Positions 62,072 to 64,000 of a stretch of 64,000 bases of DNA are shown here, piece after piece (within the stretch, counting starts at the first letter, position 1; every line of letters starts with the position of its first letter). The notes under the pieces are model-generated. The model saw only the letters and a list, made by a program, of their open reading frames with translations, was not told the origin of the DNA and ran no database searches. Origin of the DNA: Clostridium culturomicium (GTDB taxonomy: Bacteria; Bacillota; Clostridia; Clostridiales; Clostridiaceae); NCBI RefSeq assembly GCF_000821305.1, contig NZ_CCXK01000015.1:64528-128527 (forward strand). The letters are read 5' to 3'. The translations under genes were made by a program, and so were the position numbers.

Positions 62072-63850
62072 TTATTTCCAAAGTGGCTTATCTTCAAACT
62101 TCACTTCTGGTATATTACAACCATGTAGTTCAAAAACTATTATTTCATTTTCTCCTACTTTTAAAAGTGGGTATGGGACATAAAGATTTAACTGTGGACC
62201 AACATTCCAGTATCTCCCCAAATTAAATCCATTAATAAACACAATTCCCTTATTGAAGTTTTCTAGAGTTATAAATGTATCTGCTATATCCTCTTCTTTA
62301 TCAATTAACAGGCTCCCTTTATAGAAAGCAGGTCCTTTAACTTTTTCATTTTTAAAGTCCAATTTTGATAAATCCTTCATTTCTAAATTCCACACATCAA
62401 CCTCATGAAGAAACTGACCTTGTAATCTTACTCCTTCAGTTATACCCTTGAAATCTTTAATATATGGGCCATAATTTATTCTTCCCATGTTTTCAACTAG
62501 AATGTCTAGCTTTAAGCCTTCCTTTGGAACCTTTACCAAAAGCTTCAAATTATCCATTTTAAATTTTTCATTCATAAGCTGTGGCTCTCTATTTCTATAA
62601 TAAACGGCTGCTTCCTCACCATTTATAAATACTTGAGCTCTGTCATGAACTTCATCAATGGATAAAGGCAACTCTTCTATTGGTCCCTCCAGAACTTTAG
62701 AATACAAAGTATATCCATATTCCTGTCCATAAGCTTCCATATTGTTTATGTAAGTGCTTTTTATTGAATTAGCTAGATTATCTAAGTTATCAAACAAGCT
62801 ACAACAATGCGAAAGCTCTACCTTCCCATAAGCCTTCTTTACCGAATTCTTTGGAATATCCATGTCTATCTTGCCAAAATATCTTTCCATTGAAGCCCTT
62901 ACCCCAAGATATTTATCTGTGACATCCCCTGCTTCAGTTAAAATTGAATCATAATCATAGCTTGTAATGGTTGGCATATATTTATCTGTAAAATTTGCTC
63001 CATTCATAAAACCAAAGTTAGTTCCTCCATGGAACATATAGAAGTTAACATTAGCTCCTCTTTCAAGCATTATCTCAAAATTTTCTACAACATCCTTACT
63101 TGCTCTTTTATGGTGTATACCCTCCCAATGATCAAACCATCCAATCCAATACTCCATGCACATTAAAGGCATATCCTTTTGATGCTCCTCTAACTTATCA
63201 AAGGCTTCATCAGATTTTGACCCAAAGTTTACTGTTTTATAAACTTCTTCTAAGGTTCCACCCTTAAGCATGTAATCCGTAGGTCCATCTGATGTGAATA
63301 AAACTGTGTCTACACCTCGTCTTATAAGGCCTCTCTTAATGTATTCTAAGTAAGCTTTATCATTCCCATAACTTCCATACTCATTTTCCACCTGTACAGC
63401 AATAACTGGTCCACCATTAGTACATAGGTGTGGAACTAACCTTGGAACGAACTCATCAAACCACCTATCCACATGCCTCAAATATTTTTCATCCATGCAT
63501 CTTAATTTTATATTTTTATCCTTTAATAGCCAACCTGGAAGCCCTCCCATTTCCCATTCAGCACATATGAATGGTCCTGGTCTTACAATAACCATTAAAT
63601 CTAGCTTCTCAGCAGTCTCTATAAACTCATTTAAATCGCAAAAACCATCGAAAACAAAATTTCCTTCCTTTGGTTCATGAATATTCCATGGCACATAAGT
63701 CTCAACAGTATTAAATCCACAAGCCTTCAGCTTCAACAGTCTATCTTCATACTGCTCCTTAAACATTCTGAAGTAATGAATTGCTCCACTGATAAGCCTT
63801 ACTTCTTCCCCATTTCTATAAAATTTTTTTCCTTTGATTTTAAAATCCAT
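62072..63850 (-). CDS. GH35 beta-galactosidase
   Basis: 592 residues with no signal peptide, so cytosolic. TIM-barrel domain (residues 1-320) with acid/base Glu157 in AVQVENEYGSYG and nucleophile Glu233 in MCMEYWIGWFD, then beta-rich domains (about 380-590, including FINGFNLGRYWNVGPQLNLY) found at the C-terminus of GH35 enzymes. It cleaves terminal beta-galactose from oligosaccharides. It has its own terminator. The upstream 63851-64000 is AT-rich; no regulator or transporter is visible before the window ends. Confidence 0.93.
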   Translation of the reverse strand: MDFKIKGKKFYRNGEEVRLISGAIHYFRMFKEQYEDRLLKLKACGFNTVETYVPWNIHEPKEGNFVFDGFCDLNEFIETAEKLDLMVIVRPGPFICAEWEMGGLPGWLLKDKNIKLRCMDEKYLRHVDRWFDEFVPRLVPHLCTNGGPVIAVQVENEYGSYGNDKAYLEYIKRGLIRRGVDTVLFTSDGPTDYMLKGGTLEEVYKTVNFGSKSDEAFDKLEEHQKDMPLMCMEYWIGWFDHWEGIHHKRASKDVVENFEIMLERGANVNFYMFHGGTNFGFMNGANFTDKYMPTITSYDYDSILTEAGDVTDKYLGVRASMERYFGKIDMDIPKNSVKKAYGKVELSHCCSLFDNLDNLANSIKSTYINNMEAYGQEYGYTLYSKVLEGPIEELPLSIDEVHDRAQVFINGEEAAVYYRNREPQLMNEKFKMDNLKLLVKVPKEGLKLDILVENMGRINYGPYIKDFKGITEGVRLQGQFLHEVDVWNLEMKDLSKLDFKNEKVKGPAFYKGSLLIDKEEDIADTFITLENFNKGIVFINGFNLGRYWNVGPQLNLYVPYPLLKVGENEIIVFELHGCNIPEVKFEDKPLWK

Positions 63851-64000
63851 ATCCTTAAGCCCCCTAGTTTAAATTTTAAATAAATATCCTTTGAATTGGA
63901 AAGTATTTCATTTCTATACTATTAATCTTTATTAAAAATTATTTATTTTGCAATAATATCACAAAATACATATATTCCTTATATAAATTTAAAATCCTTC

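Overview
The window is AT-rich DNA from a low-GC Gram-positive bacterium, most likely a Clostridium (sensu stricto) relative. The evidence is the ethanolamine microcompartment operon, a PdaA-type spore-cortex deacetylase, YhgE/Pip and Bce-type envelope genes, strong AGGAGG-type ribosome sites and numerous U-tailed terminators. The species cannot be fixed from the sequence alone. No rRNA, tRNA, CRISPR array, phage genes or transposase were found.

Layout. (1) 1-7012, minus strand: ethanolamine utilisation operon, read eutG, eutS, eutP, eutA, eutB, eutC, eutL and a eutK-like shell gene that runs off the left edge. (2) 7155-9289: LacI regulator and MsmK-type sugar-ABC ATPase. (3) 10141-12904: a decayed transporter plus M20-peptidase operon with several frameshifts and stops. 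(4) 12955-20025: housekeeping and orphan genes (exoA, deoD, MFS, truA, PdaA). (5) 20068-21173: divergent globin and NsrR-like genes, with a Fur-like box. (6) 21388-32648: two envelope loci, each divergent from its own TetR gene: TetR/YhgE, and TetR/MMPL plus a GLUG/coiled-coil surface protein. A broken FN3 surface gene and an M42 peptidase lie between them. (7) 32686-37939: GH2 pseudogene flanked by a duplicated promoter region, then an FtsX-type ABC system. (8) 38139-45024: small ORFs, orphan PotD, DEAD-box helicase, and the kdgK/eda pair divergent from its IclR regulator. (9) 45072-52780: two-component system, membrane protein, heterodimeric ABC exporter with a MarR repressor, TPR protein. 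(10) 53071-54662: TraX, a 24-codon ORF and a HIT protein. (11) 54758-61741: a probable antimicrobial-response island (ABC-F, glycine-rich membrane protein, response regulator, kinase, FtsX-type ABC) headed by a short leader ORF with alternative hairpins. (12) 62072-63850: GH35 beta-galactosidase.

The most striking unassigned structure is a family of roughly 73-nt two-hairpin intergenic repeats, found at 5722, 15844, 15918, 17411, 18877, 41692, 41766 and 54152. Base changes in one stem arm are matched in the other, so the fold itself appears conserved. Copies abut gene starts (eutS, HIT) and gene ends, where two supply or overlap the stop codon. The second notable item is the ABC-F leader at 61742-61978: promoter, ten-residue leader peptide, and hairpins that can sequester the ABC-F ribosome site or terminate transcription.
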